From NCBI GenBank assembly GCA_019828565.1, contig JAHDYR010000067.1, forward strand, positions 806,001 through 870,000: a stretch of 64,000 nt of DNA. The letters are read 5' to 3'. This DNA comes from Carpediemonas membranifera. Its lineage: Eukaryota; Fornicata. The notes below the pieces were generated by a model. The model was not told where the DNA came from. It did no database searches and saw only the letters and a program-made list of their open reading frames with translations. A program made the translations under genes and the position numbers. Below are positions 48,795 through 59,824 of this stretch, piece by piece; position 1 is the first letter of the stretch, and each line of letters opens with the position of its first letter.

Positions 48795-50507
48795 CTATAT
48801 GAGAATGGTGCTAGCCCGCAAACCGTCAGCAGCCTTCTCTGCCGCCAACACCGGGTCGACCTCTATTAGTGTCGAACAGTACTCCCAATCGCCTAAGTCA
48901 TCGACCACAGGGTACCCAAGCTGCATCCACCGATCTGGACCATCGCCGCGCTTCTCTCTGATTAGGTACGACGACCCCCGTTTCAGCTGGTAAATGTCAT
49001 TGGGGTCAACCCCGGGAAGAGTCAGGGCGCCGTTCTCGGCCGTGCTGCTAATAAATGACATACCAGGGGAGTCCTCCCAGACAAAGAAAGCAAACCCGCT
49101 GATGCCGTCAATCGTTAGTACTCTCGCGATGGGGTGGTCGAGGACGAAGTGCTTCATATGACCAGTAGGGCGAACGAAAGGCTCAAGGAGACCAAAGTCG
49201 TCTACCCCACAGAAGACGAAGTTGCCGTGGTATCCGTTATAATAAATAACGAAGTCTGGGTCGGTGTATATTATTCTAGTGACCGCAAAGGGGAGCTCGA
49301 AGAACCCCACGACACTCTCCTCGTGCACAGTGCCGAGCCTTCCACTGGTATTCTCCCCAGCAATCATTTGCTGGACCCGACCTTTCCTGTCATCTGTTAG
49401 TATGACGATTGCACTAAGCGCCTCGACCTGAGTTGGTCTGAAGTCAGGCGGCAGGTCCACACGCCTGAGGACATCTGTGCAATGGTCGCCGTCGAAGAAG
49501 TAACGCCGGTCAGCTGATCTTACTCCAAGGAAAACACCCTCGTCCAGGACAACGACAGTCACACGGTCGGTGATGACGTGGTCGAGCACAAGTTTGTGCC
49601 GCGTGTGGTGGCTGGCCAGCATATACGGCGACGTCTGCCTGTCCTCGATGTCCAGCTGGACCCTTGCTGGGAGATCGACCAGACCCGCGCCCCCCACGCC
49701 ATGGAAGGTGTCACTATTTGCCCCTAGGATGAAGGGGCCGTCGTTAGTCATCACCATCACATCCCCCTTGAACCCAACGATATAGCGGACCGATGGCATT
49801 CGTCTGATAGCACCGTTGGTGGCCATGTCCGCACAGCGAGAGATCCTGCGGTATGTCACGGTTGGCTTAGGAGTGTCCTCGCCCATCATGAAGAACTGGG
49901 GCGACGCCACACCGAGCAGGGCGCTACCAGGAGGCCCTTTTGAGAACAGACGGCCAAAGTAAAGTCTATAGTGGACTGTGCCAAGGCTGTCCTGGATGCT
50001 CTGGACCATGCCATCAGACTCGGAGACACGGTGGACGAATAGAAACTTCCGGCAGAGAAACCAGACTACTTTCTTCGCCTGAGAGTCCTCGGGGGGCTCG
50101 TCATTGTCAGTGGTTGCTTCATGGTCATAAAGGTCTGGATTGGCACCCAAAGCCATGCATATCGCCCATATGTTCCCCTGGTGGAGCGTGTAGATGCAGT
50201 CCGGCAGGTCCTCTGGGTTGCCGAGAACTATGTTCATGCTCAGTCGAGGGCCCTTGGTGAGGATCGCCACGGCCTGGCGGAAAAGGACAGATGCGGTAGA
50301 ATTAGTCATATGCAGCCCTTCTAATGAGGAGAGAAGGTCTTCTAACTCGATTGTGTTATCGATACCCCCTTCTGACGGTGGAATGGACGCTGAGTACTCC
50401 TCTCTGAACGCAGCAGCAAGTAACGACGGAATATCGCCAGGAATCCTTTGTGTAAGCGATACAGCAAGGGAGTGAGCAGCAATTAGGACTGATCTGGCAT
50501 CTTTCAT
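48795..50507 (-). CDS. Divergent RCC1-like propeller protein
   Basis: 570 residues from ATG 50507 (the frame opens with GTG at 50540). RCC1-type repeats are degenerate but visible: MIAGENTSGRLGTVHEE, DGPFILGANSDTFHGVGG and similar blocks spread over about 250-530. The N-terminal 200 residues are helical with no known motif. It resembles the second domain of the 38341-40246 protein in style but lacks the zinc finger. Likely a protein-interaction propeller; partner unknown. Its start is only 7 bp from the ATG of the plus-strand reductase fragment, so one of the two starts is probably wrong. Confidence 0.65.
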   Translation of the reverse strand: MKDARSVLIAAHSLAVSLTQRIPGDIPSLLAAAFREEYSASIPPSEGGIDNTIELEDLLSSLEGLHMTNSTASVLFRQAVAILTKGPRLSMNIVLGNPEDLPDCIYTLHQGNIWAICMALGANPDLYDHEATTDNDEPPEDSQAKKVVWFLCRKFLFVHRVSESDGMVQSIQDSLGTVHYRLYFGRLFSKGPPGSALLGVASPQFFMMGEDTPKPTVTYRRISRCADMATNGAIRRMPSVRYIVGFKGDVMVMTNDGPFILGANSDTFHGVGGAGLVDLPARVQLDIEDRQTSPYMLASHHTRHKLVLDHVITDRVTVVVLDEGVFLGVRSADRRYFFDGDHCTDVLRRVDLPPDFRPTQVEALSAIVILTDDRKGRVQQMIAGENTSGRLGTVHEESVVGFFELPFAVTRIIYTDPDFVIYYNGYHGNFVFCGVDDFGLLEPFVRPTGHMKHFVLDHPIARVLTIDGISGFAFFVWEDSPGMSFISSTAENGALTLPGVDPNDIYQLKRGSSYLIREKRGDGPDRWMQLGYPVVDDLGDWEYCSTLIEVDPVLAAEKAADGLRASTILI

Positions 50508-50514
50508 CTCAGTT

Positions 50515-51012
50515 ATGGTTGGAAGCCACTGTTCAATCACAAGAGCCAGAACCCCGTGGACAGCCCCACAGGCCCTTGATACACCTCCAGTTCCCTATCA
50601 GCGCTGCTTATGGCCATTCTCGACTATTATCTTGGCTGCGGGCAGTGGTGTGGCTGGGTTCCTTCCGGTTGTCCGGCAAATCACCGCTGACTCTGCCCCA
50701 GTCACTATGATCTGGTCGATCCGGTCCATAGCCGGGGCCCCGTACGTGGACGAACTATTCGCCATCGCCCAGCCCATGTTCAAGCTCATCCTCACTGTAT
50801 CCCGGCCAGACCTCGAGGCTATACTGAACCCGCCCCTGCTGAGGCGACTGTCACACGGTCGACTGGACCATCACAGCATGAAGGCGGCTGTGAAGCACAG
50901 CGGGCCTGGGTCAGTCGTTCATGTGTGTGTGATGGACGATTATCTCAAGTCGGCGGGGAAGCTCGCGAGGCAGGCTGGGATCACGAGATGGAAGGTCAAT
51001 TTGATTAAGTAA
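50515..51012 (+). pseudogene. NAD(P)-binding half of a ferredoxin-reductase-like oxidoreductase
   Basis: 165 residues. FSTIILAAGSGVAGFLPVVR fits the nucleotide-binding loop of the FNR/cytochrome-b5 reductase family (IILIAGGTGIAP type), followed by a beta strand (VTMIWSIRS), a GRL element near 120 and VVHVCVMDDYLKSAG in place of the usual VYVCGP. The FAD-binding half expected upstream is missing because that DNA is the 5' end of another gene. The GxGxxP-like loop is degenerate. It is probably a truncated relic, although a short expressed protein is possible. Confidence 0.5.
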
Positions 51013-51310
51013 ACCGAATGTATGCAAGTCGGTTCATCGGCCTGTTGGAGGGCAGCATTGGGCCTTTTCGATTTACGTATTTATCCAGTTTTTGTGTATA
51101 ATGTGTTGTCAAGGTCCCGTCCCGTCCAATGCCAAGACATGGGACTGGCCCGGACCCTGTGGGGATCCATAGACTCGAGACTGACGCTCGACCCTTGCGG
51201 ATTGCAGTTTCAAATCCTCGACCCAGTTGACGGTATGGCGCGCCAGTGTCTGGAACACCTCGGCGTAATCCTTGTCGTAGCACGAGTCCCAGCCCTTCTG
51301 GGCAAGAACC
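51013..51310. other. Intergenic, nothing recognised
   Basis: No coding region supported. A TTTCAAATCC string at about 51209-51218 resembles a tRNA B box but no cloverleaf forms. Confidence 0.4.
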
Positions 51311-52032
51311 ATGGCGGAAGCCGCAGCGAAACGCCTTACGTCGATGTTTGACTTCCATTATTACGGTAATGTGGACGATACGTACTTTGCTGAGACGAAG
51401 AACTCGAAGAAGTTCAACTACCTCATCGTGCCGATAGTGAATTCCACCGGTATGGGCAAGTCCCGCGTCCTGAGCGAGGTGAGGACGAAGATCGCCGAAG
51501 ACACGACGATTAAGACGGCCTACGTGGCATTCAGACGCGAGGGCAAGGATGGAAGGCCTGCAACCATCTATCCAACTTCCGATGAGGATTTGGCTAAGTA
51601 TGCTGAGTCTGTCAACAAGTTGCTCACGGAGCCCATGGAGCCGACCCAGCCAGAAGAGATTCTCTATGACACCCTTACCACTTTCGTAGAAGATATCGTG
51701 AAGGCGAAGTTTAAGGGAATCGAACCGCGCAGGTGTGAGGAGTTCGACTTGTTGACTGAGACATTCGACACGTTCGATAAGAAGCTCTTCCTCGTGCTCG
51801 ATGAGTGCGGCCTGTTCCTCAACCGGCAGACAGACGCTGGAGTTTCTGCCTACCGCGTCCTCCGGCACGCGATTCACTACACTACACGCACATTCGGAGT
51901 CAAGATTGAGAAGAGAATTCGTTTACTTGGGGAAATCCGCATAGTTGACCAAAGGTCAATCGGGGTCAAACCCACGTCACTACCCCCTTCGACGAGAAAA
52001 ACCCACCTACTGAAGGAAGGGAAAGAAGGTAC
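51311..52032 (+). pseudogene. Crinkler/RHS-like P-loop ATPase, 3' end lost to gypsy insertion
   Basis: About 210 real residues followed by tail residues that run into the retroelement. A P-loop of the form STGMGKSRVLSEV (near residue 46) and a Walker B KKLFLVLDECGLFL (near 163) are spaced as in the NTPase domain of Crinkler (CRN) and retrotransposon-hot-spot proteins, which use the same GTGKSRL...E wording. The frame dissolves after about 51940, where DNA of gypsy element 4 (3' end of its polyprotein at 52033) begins. I cannot find the rest of the gene in the window. In other eukaryotes such ATPases are linked to nuclear effectors or mobile DNA; no function is claimed here. Confidence 0.55.
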
Positions 52033-53733
52033 TTAGTACTTGTCGAGGGACTTACGAGCTTTGCGTGCCTTACGCTTGATGATCTCGAGGTGCTTTATGG
52101 CACCGAGAGGCTCGTCGGTCACTTCATCGTAGCCTAGCCACTTGACCCGGGCTGAACCCTTTTTCCAGTCAATAGATACTATATCTTCGACTCTGTACTG
52201 CTCCTGATCCGACTCAGCTAGCTGCCTCATAAGGTCTTCGCTAATATCAGTCTCGAACTTCATCAGCTTGTCAATATGAGTAGCCTTGAGCCGGTTATCG
52301 CTCAGCGACATGAGCTTAGCTCTGTTGCTAGGGAGTACCTCTACCACCTTCCACGGACCAGTGTGGGGTGTGTCGAGTTTTTGTGGAGCTTCGTTCTTCC
52401 AAAGAACGTAGTTCCCTGGCTCTAAGCCTGTGGTCTCGATCGGGCTCTGGTGAGGCCCTACTGCCTGTTTAGCCGCCTCTTCGAGGTTAGCCAGGGTGAC
52501 CTTAAGGTTTTCGTAGAATCCTTTGTAGTCGAAGACGCCTAGCGTCTCTTCAGACCACAAAGCACTGTCCATTATGTTGTGTGGGTGGCCATAGACCAGC
52601 TCGTGGGGGGTAAATCCCGTGGCCGCCTGCAGTGTACCGTTGATTATCATCCGTACTGTTGGGAGCAGGGTCGACCAGTCGTCCCTAGGAGCGATAGAGA
52701 GAGCCATCCACCTTAGGTGTCTTGCTACTTCGGCGTTACGCCTCTCCGCCAGCCCATTGCTTTGTGGGTGGTAAGGTGTCGTGAAGTGACGGCTGACCCG
52801 TAGGGTGTCCGTCAACGCTTTGACTATCTGGTTTGCGTATTCTGGTCCGTTGTCTGACAGGAGCTCCTTAGGTAGCCCGTGCCTCGAGAATACGTTGTCC
52901 CATAGGGCTTGCGCGACGGTGTCTCCGTCGATGCTCGCTACCGGAATGAGTTCCGTGTATCGCGTGAACATATCCGTCGCTACAATGATGTAGCGGGCGC
53001 CCCTCTGATCCTTCGGAAGAGGTCCCATGGAGTCGACCGCTACGGTCTCCCAGGGTGACGTTCTAGTCGACGACCCAGCCTCAGGCTGCAGATAGTTCTT
53101 CATCCTTGCCTTAAGGCAGATCGGGCATGTGCGAACAATTCGCTTGCAGTCTTGCAACCTGCCTGGCCAATAGGCCATGGTCCTCAGGCGCTGGTAAGTA
53201 GCGTTTGTTCCACTATGGAACTGATGTGCGACCTTGAGGTACCGCGAGCGAATATCGCCTTCTGGTATGATGGGGACGGCGTCCTTCAAGTAAACGCCGT
53301 CCACCAGGGTTACTCCGTCGAGTTTCACCCAACCTTCCTTAGTAGACTCGGGCTGCTTGGCCTGGTCATCCCGAACCTCCTCTAAGGATGGTCCCAGGGT
53401 CGCTTCCCCCACATCTAGCAGGTTCGCTTGTTCCTGGTTACCAGAAGGAATATCCCTCGACAGCATATCCGCCATCTTGTTTGACTCACCCGCAATATGC
53501 GTGATGGAGAAATTGTAGTCTGATAGAATCATAACCCATCTGAGCAGCTTCTTTGAAAGTTCCTTTCTCTTCAAGAGATAGACTAAGTTCTGGTGATCAG
53601 TATGAATCTCGATCTCGTCTTTAAGACGGAAAAGCTGTGCCATGTCGGGTCGAGTCAGACAGTAGATGATTGCGTGGATTTCTTGCTCATATGTGGGCCA
53701 ACGCGACTGAGCCGGCGTGTGGACACCTGCGAA
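52033..53733 (-). pseudogene. Gypsy element 4, 3' half of pol
   Basis: The ORF (53790-52033) is real from TTCGCAGG at 53733 on. It holds the end of RNase H (RWPTYEQEIHAIIYCL ... HTDHQNLVYLL), the integrase zinc site (HQFHSG ... CPICLKA), the D,D,E triad (VAVDSMGPLP, LSDNGPEYAN, YHPQSNGLAERRN) and a chromodomain-like end (RVEDIVSIDWKKGSARVKWLG). The first residues of the ORF are read-through from element 3's LTR. The 5' part is not in the window. It ends inside the Crinkler-like gene. Its LTR cannot be defined because the other copy is missing. Confidence 0.85.
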
Positions 53734-53791
53734 TGTGCTGAAGGTTGAACGTTTACATAAACTGCGGGAGGAGAGCGAGGACCGCGTCACA
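53734..53791 (-). repeat. Probable 3' LTR of gypsy element 3 (58 bp)
   Basis: Minus strand begins TGTGAC and ends CAGCACA, with GCAGTTTATGTAAAC in the middle, the same 15 bases as in the LTR of element 1. Element 3's integrase is also closest to that of element 1. The matching 5' LTR is not in the window, so this is inference. Confidence 0.6.
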
Positions 53792-53797
53792 TCCTGC

Positions 53798-53850
53798 TGT
53801 GGCGTAAACGACGGGTATTCGAGAATTCGTTTTAATCAGGTGATGCGTCA
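53798..53850 (-). repeat. 3' LTR of gypsy element 2 (53 bp)
   Basis: Identical to 58681-58733. The stop codon of the polyprotein (53834-53832) lies inside it. Confidence 0.9.
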
Positions 53851-56800
53851 CTGCCCTCCCTGAGCAACTCGGGGTGAGCGGCTAAGAACTTCTTGGCGGC
53901 GGGAGTGTGGCGGACGGCGTCGATGGGCTCCCAGGACAGCTCGGAGCTACCGAGCCACTTGACGCGCAGGAAGCCGGGCTTGGACTTGACGATCCGTTCA
54001 ACGTACCATTCCTCTTGGTCTGTAGCGGCGAAGTTGGCGAGCTCGCCCTCAGAGAGGTCGGACTTGAGCGGAATGAGGTGGGACAGGTGGACTGTGCGTC
54101 GCGGTTCGTTGGCGAGGAGCGGTACGACGACTGCCGTGAACGGGTTGACCTCAATGACCTTGAACGGTCCGGTGTGGCCGTGGAGCTTGCTTTCAGCGTG
54201 GTTCTTGCGCAAGACGTAATCACCGGGCTTGACTGGAACCGACTGCGTCTCTGCCCTCCCCTCACGAGTCTTGGACTGGCGTTTGTGAGCCTTGCGGCAG
54301 AGCTTGGCCAGGAGCGCGTCCATGACGGTGAGGTATTCGGCGACAGAGGTAAGCGGGGTCTCGTCCTCGGCGTTGTTGTCTGGCTGGGGTATCTGCCGGT
54401 CGGCAGCGTGTGTGCCGTAGAGTAGCTCGAACGGGGTGAACCCCGTCGCGCTGTGAACCGTGCTGTTGATTATCCACGCGACATATGGCAGTAGGGTCGT
54501 GGACCATGCGTCGAAGGAGTTAAATGCCAGCGCTAGGGTACGTAGGTGGCGCTTGATTTCGCGATTGACGCGTTCGACGTGACCGTTCGACTGCGGATGG
54601 AAAGGCGTGGTCCGGTGGTGTGTGACCGATAAGCGCTCGGTTAGAGCGGTGATGATACGGTTGGCGTATTCCGGGCCTCCGTCTGTGTGCAGGATGGCCG
54701 GGATGCCGTGGCGGCAGATAGACGCCCAGATAGCGGCGGCAGCCGCGTCTGCATTGTTCGAGGGGGCTGGCACGAGCTCAGTAAAGTGCGTGAATGTGTC
54801 AGTAATCACGACGACATACCGGTTGCCGGCCGAGTCCTCTGAGATGGGGCCGAGCGTATCGACGGCTACGCGTTCGAATGGTGTGCTGCTCGGGGTCGCG
54901 CCCATCTTCAGCTTGATGAAGTTCGCCAGACGGGTCTTCTGACAGATCAAACAGGCGTTGATCAGGTCGGATACGGTGTGTTCGAGCTGTGGCCAGTCGT
55001 AACCCAAGTCACGCACGGCCTGAGCGGTCTTCTTGACGCCCAAGTGCAGCCGGTGGGCCTCGGCTAGGACGTCGCGACGCGCGTCGGCGGGTACGAATGT
55101 GCGACCGTGATACTTGACGACACAGTTGACGATGGTGTGCTTGGAGGGTCTCTCGTCAGCGTGCTCCTTCTGAGAGGCGAGCACTCTCGACTCTAGCGTG
55201 TTAGCCGTGACCTCGGCGATCTCAGCGGGGCGGGTCTGGAAAGGGAAACGGCTTAAGAAGTCGGCCGTGACGTTGGACTCGCCCGGGACGTGGTGGATCT
55301 TGAGTCTGAACTCCAAGAACGACAGTAGCCATCGGCGATGCTTCCGATTGTGAGCGGCCATGCGGTGGAGTGCCATCAGATTCTTATGGTCGGTGAACAC
55401 GGTCAGATCGGGGTGGCCCAGGAAGAGAGAGTACATGTCAGGACGTGTCAGACAGTATATCAGAGCATACATCTCCTGGTCGTAGGTGCTCCATCTTTGT
55501 TGAACGTCCGAGAACGCCTTGGAGAAGTAGGCGACGACTCTCCAGTCTGTGGGCGTTTGCTGTTGTAGCAGTATGCCGCCTAGGCCGAGGAGACTAGCGT
55601 CCGTCTCGAGGCGCCAGGGTTTGGAGAGGTCTGGTATGGCGAGTGACTCCTCAGAGGCGAGCTGTGTCAGAACAGCCGCGATAGCCTCTTGGTGTGCTGA
55701 AGTCCACACGACCTTGGCGTCCTTGCGGAGGAGGCCATTGATGGGCGCTAGGATGCGCTGGCAGTCAGGGATAAAATCTGCCACGTAGTTGATGTGGCCG
55801 AGGATCTGACGTACCTCGTGCGTGGTCGTCGGGCGTGGGAGGCTCTTGATCGTGTCAATGCGTGAGGGCTGAGGGCGACGACCGTGTTCGGAGACGATCT
55901 CGCCGAGACAGTCGAGAGTCTGGTAGCCAAAATGACACTTCTCGGCGCGCAGCCTGATGTTCTTGTCACTGAGTAGAGCGAGCGTGCGCTGGGTGCGCAT
56001 GACGAGTACCTCGGGCGATGGCGCGCCAGCAAAGATGTCGTCTATGTAGTTCCTGACGCCCTCTGAGTATACCGGGCGCAGGACGTTGGCGATGGCCCGC
56101 TGGAATTGTGCGGGGAGGTTCTTTAGGCCAAACGGGGCGACCATATATTCGAAAAACTCGCCCGAAACCCGCACCGCGGACAGGTAACGGTGGGCATCCT
56201 TCAATGGCATCTGGTGAAACCCTTGGCGAAGGTCTAGACCGAAGAAGTACTTGCTGCCGACGAGGTCCTGGATGAGCGTGCGGGTATCTGTCATGGGGAA
56301 AGCGTCAGTCACAGTTGCCTCGTTGAGGGCCCTGTAGTCTGCGCAAAGTCGTAGTGGGCGGCGTCCGTCCGCGTCGGGCTTCTTCTGGACAATCACAGCC
56401 GGGCTAGAGACTGGGCCGTGTGCGTCGCGGATGAGCTGGGCTTCGTACATTTCATGGAGCTGTCGCTTGATCTCGGGAAGCCAGTCGGCGCGGATGCCGC
56501 GTGGGTTGGCTTGTGGCAGAATGGCGTCCGGCTTCAGGTCAATGGTGGCTTCCGCGATGTCGGCGCCGCCGAGAGGCAGCTTGGGGTCGAAGACGTCGGC
56601 GTTGGCCTGGAGCACAGCGAGTAGCTCGTCGTGTAGAGGGAACGAGGGGTCAATGTCGAAGGTTGGCGTGGCGAAGGACGAGACGTCGTCCGGCAGGTCG
56701 TCAGTCTCCGAGTCAACCTCGTCGATGTATTGATTCTGGGCCGGTGTGACATCGTCGGCGGGGTCCTCTGCTGACGGTGGTAGCTGAATGTTGATGCCCG

Positions 56801-58663
56801 TGTCCGACATGAGGCCTAGGTGCCGGAGGAGGTCTGCCCCGAACAGGAACTTGTGGGCCTCCCCGGAGATGACTGGTACGGTCCACGTCAGCTCGACAGC
56901 GTTTGGTACGATGCCGTCGATAACGAGCTCGGCTATGACGGCGGTGGTGTCCTCGCAAGGTCGCTGGTCGGCCATCTTCAGCGTGTAAGCATGATTTGTG
57001 ATCATTACCGGGCCGGCCTCCTTCAGCGTGGCGAACGTGGCCTCCGAGATACAGGTCTTGGCGGCTGCCGGGTCGAGCTTCGCCCGCAGTCTCGTGCCGT
57101 TGACGAGGATGTCGTGGTAGATCGGCTTACCGATGTTTTCGCGCTGCGCTGACGTGTCGACTTCGTCGATTGACTCATCGGTGTCGGACTCGGCGTCTAT
57201 GTCGACCTCGTTGATGGATTGACTGAGGCGCTCGAGCCGGTTCGTCTCCTTGTTTCGCGTCCAGCCTGCCGCTGGGTTAGGGGCTCTCGCGTTGCGTTTG
57301 GGCGCTTGGGTGGTCGTTGTTGCAGGTCGGTCAGGGTTGTTGTGGTGGCCAGGGGCCTTCTTGGGCTTGGCACCCACAACAGCTGGTTGAATAGGACGCG
57401 ATGGTTGGGGGGCGGCACTGCGCTGTGTCTTCAGATGAGGGCACGCCTGAGTGACGTGGGACGAGTTGTATCCGTGGTAGTCGCAGAAGTGGCGGAAGGT
57501 GGGGTTGATGTAGTAGTTCGCCTTGTCTTTCAGCTGGACATACGGGTCTGGGCCGCTGATCTTGCGGGCTATGGGTTTGCGTGTGCGGGATCCGCCTGTC
57601 GCTTGCTCACCGTGGGGTTGCGGGGGCTGGCCGGTGCGGAATGCTCTCCACAGAACGACGATGTAACCGTCGTGGTCCTCTTTGAGGTCCCTAAGGTTAT
57701 CAAGGACGTCATCGATGTCCTCTGCATCATCTATGATGTAGGAGTCGAAATAGTCCTTTGCTTCGGCGGAGAATCCCTTAAGTGCAAGCTCTCTGACTCT
57801 TGCGGCGAGAACCTTCCAAGGAATGGCTTGCAGTGCAGGAGCAGAAGCATCAGTGTTCACGAGATCGATGAACTCGCGCAAAGCGGCAATAGTTGAGCGA
57901 TGTTTGGATGCTTTGCCATAGAGTGCACCGGGAAGGTTGATGGACTTGATGCGCGCGCCGACGTCCAGGGACGGCATGAGTGTGACGGAGCAGGCGGCTA
58001 CGATGTCGTCGGCCTCGTCATGGAGGTAGGCGCGAATGTCGGTGACGTCGTCCCAGTCGGACTCGTCACTGGACGTGTCGGAGTTGTTGGTGGCGGCAGC
58101 CTCGTCATCGGCCGGCTTGGGTGGGGCCAGGGCTGCGTTGACCTCGGCGACGTACTCGTCGTCGCGGAGGGGGACATCTGGGTTGAACTTGTTGATGAGG
58201 GGCACATAAACCGGGGCTTTGTGGTCGATCTCGGCTACTGCAGCCGTGAATACGGCTTCTGCGCGGCGCTGTGCAGCCGCGGCCATCGGGCCTCTTCAGG
58301 AAAGGCCGCGGCCGCCGCTTCAGCGAGCATAAACAGGTCTTCTTCGAGAGCGGCGGTTAGACGGGCTACTGCCTGCTTGGGGGGTGGCGTGGAGGTGCTT
58401 GGGGGCGTGATGGGAAGTGAGAGCTTCATCTCGCGCCTAATGGCGCTGCGGATTACCGCATCGGGACATACATCGTCTTCTAGGTCCTCGAAGGTCTTAT
58501 AATCAGAGGTGGGTCTCCAATTGGCCCGTAAGAACTCCTGCGAGCTGATGCTTAGGCATCTAAGGAACGATGTAGGAAATCTTGCATGAGGAAGTTCCCG
58601 CTTGTATTCCTTCGCGGCGGAGTTGAGCAGTGGAAGGGAACTTACGTCGAATTTCGTAGCCAT
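53832..58663 (-). CDS. Gag-Pol polyprotein of gypsy element 2 (one frameshift)
   Basis: Two frames: 58663-58235 (gag start, ATG 58663, 17 nt after the 5' LTR) and 58286-53832 (1484 aa). They join by a one-base shift at about 58290. The order is gag; a C-x2-H-x5-H-x4-C knuckle (FCDYHGYNSSHVTQAC); protease; RT with GLDLRQGFHQMP and YIDD; RNase H (LETDASLLG); integrase with VAVDTLGPIS, HTDGGPEYAN and HPQSNGHVERVN; and a clear C-terminal chromodomain (VERIVKSKPGFLRVKWLG ... SWEP). The protease reads LDPAAA where LDTGA is expected, so the catalytic Asp has lost its Thr/Ser-Gly partners. RT and integrase active sites are intact. Confidence 0.88.
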
Positions 58664-58680
58664 AGGGAGTGATTAATCAC

Positions 58681-58733
58681 TGTGGCGTAAACGACGGGTA
58701 TTCGAGAATTCGTTTTAATCAGGTGATGCGTCA
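58681..58733 (-). repeat. 5' LTR of gypsy element 2 (53 bp)
   Basis: Identical to 53798-53850. The neighbouring element-3 frame runs into it after the insertion point, producing a false C-terminus. Confidence 0.9.
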
Positions 58734-59804
58734 CTGCCCCCCTAAGCTTCAGCTTATTCTTCTTGAGATAGTCGCGGGCAACGGCGACGTGGCGCAGGTT
58801 GGAGGCGGGCTCCCAGGTGTGTTCGTCGTAACCGACCCACTGAGTTAGCAACTCGAGCTGGCCGTTCTTGCGACGGTGCTTCTTGATGGCGGCGACCTCG
58901 TAGGAACGGTCGTCAGAGGCAGCCAGGGCCTTGAGGCGTTGCAGGCTGCTACGTGTCTTAAAGCGGATGAGTTGGTCGCGATGGGCTACGAAAGGGTCAC
59001 CCTCAAAGAGGTCCACTAAGCGGACGGCGTGGTTGTCCAGGACTGCTAGGATCTTAAAGGGGCCCTTGAACCCGTGAAGCTTCGGTGTCTTGGTGCGGTT
59101 CAGCAGGGCAAGGTCGCCCTCGTGGAACGGTGTGTCTTCACGGTCGGCGTTGCGCTTATTAAGGCGCCTTTCGACGGTTGACTTCTGTCTCTCGGCCGCC
59201 CTAGAGGTAAGCTTATCAAGGTGGCCTCGAAGTTGTTTGATGTAGACGGCAGCCGTTGAAATGGGTGTGTCCGGTGAGGTGGCTGTGGCGTTGAGGATCT
59301 TCGCGACGGTGGAGCTTGGATCCATGTGGTCGCCGTACAGCATTGCATGCGGGGTGACCCCAGTCGCGGAACAGATGGTGGTGTTCAGAAAGAGCTGCAC
59401 GACCGGCAGGAGATTGCTCCAGTTGTCAAACTTGTCAAACTGCAGCGCCAAGCATCGCACCAGCTTCATCACCTCCGCATTGCGGCACTCTACTAGTCCG
59501 TTGGACTGTGGGTGATAGGGTAGTGTGTATTGTTGAGTAATCTCGGTGTTGTCCAGAAGTGCCTGAATGATTTTCCCTGTGAATTCTGGGCTATTGTCAG
59601 ATTTGATGAATAGTGGGGTGCCGTGGCGTGAGATCACTTGTGTCCAAATGGCGTCAGCGGCGGCATCGGCAGTGTTCTCCGGCGTGGCGGCGAGCTCAGT
59701 GTAACGTGAGAACATGTCTACCATGACGGTGATGTAGCGTGCACCGTGGGCGTCGGCCGGGATGGGGCCGATCGTGTCGACCGCAACTGTGTGGAAGGGC
59801 TTGT
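58734..59804 (-). pseudogene. Gypsy element 3, integrase and chromodomain portion
   Basis: The open frame starts at 59804 in the middle of the integrase core (VAVDTIGPIP) and keeps D,D,E motifs (KSDNSPEFTG, YHPQSNGLVECRN) and a chromodomain-like end (ELLTQWVGYDEHTWEP). Its true C-terminus is interrupted after KLRG by element 2; the last six coding bases and the LTR lie on the other side at 53734-53797. Upstream it is cut sharply at 59804, where the MAEL gene region begins. Sequence is closest to element 1. Confidence 0.85.
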
Positions 59805-59824
59805 AGATAGACAGCGACGTAGAA

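Larger units (their letters stand above)
53798..58733 (-). mobile_element. Complete Ty3/gypsy element 2 with 53-bp LTRs, nested in element 3
   Basis: Identical 53-bp repeats (53798-53850 and 58681-58733), TG...CA on the minus strand, with the 4-bp duplication CTGC outside both ends (53794-53797 and 58734-58737). Total length is 4936 bp. It landed 6 bp from the LTR of element 3, inside that element's last codons. Identical LTRs indicate a recent event. Confidence 0.9.

Noticed and set aside
51180-51235. tRNA-like B box (TTTCAAATCC)
   Set aside because: No acceptor, D or anticodon stem can be formed around it.
51905-51935. Shared GAGAATTCGTTT between the Crinkler-like ORF and the element 2 LTR
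   Set aside because: Twelve bases only, inside a stretch that still reads as protein; most likely chance.
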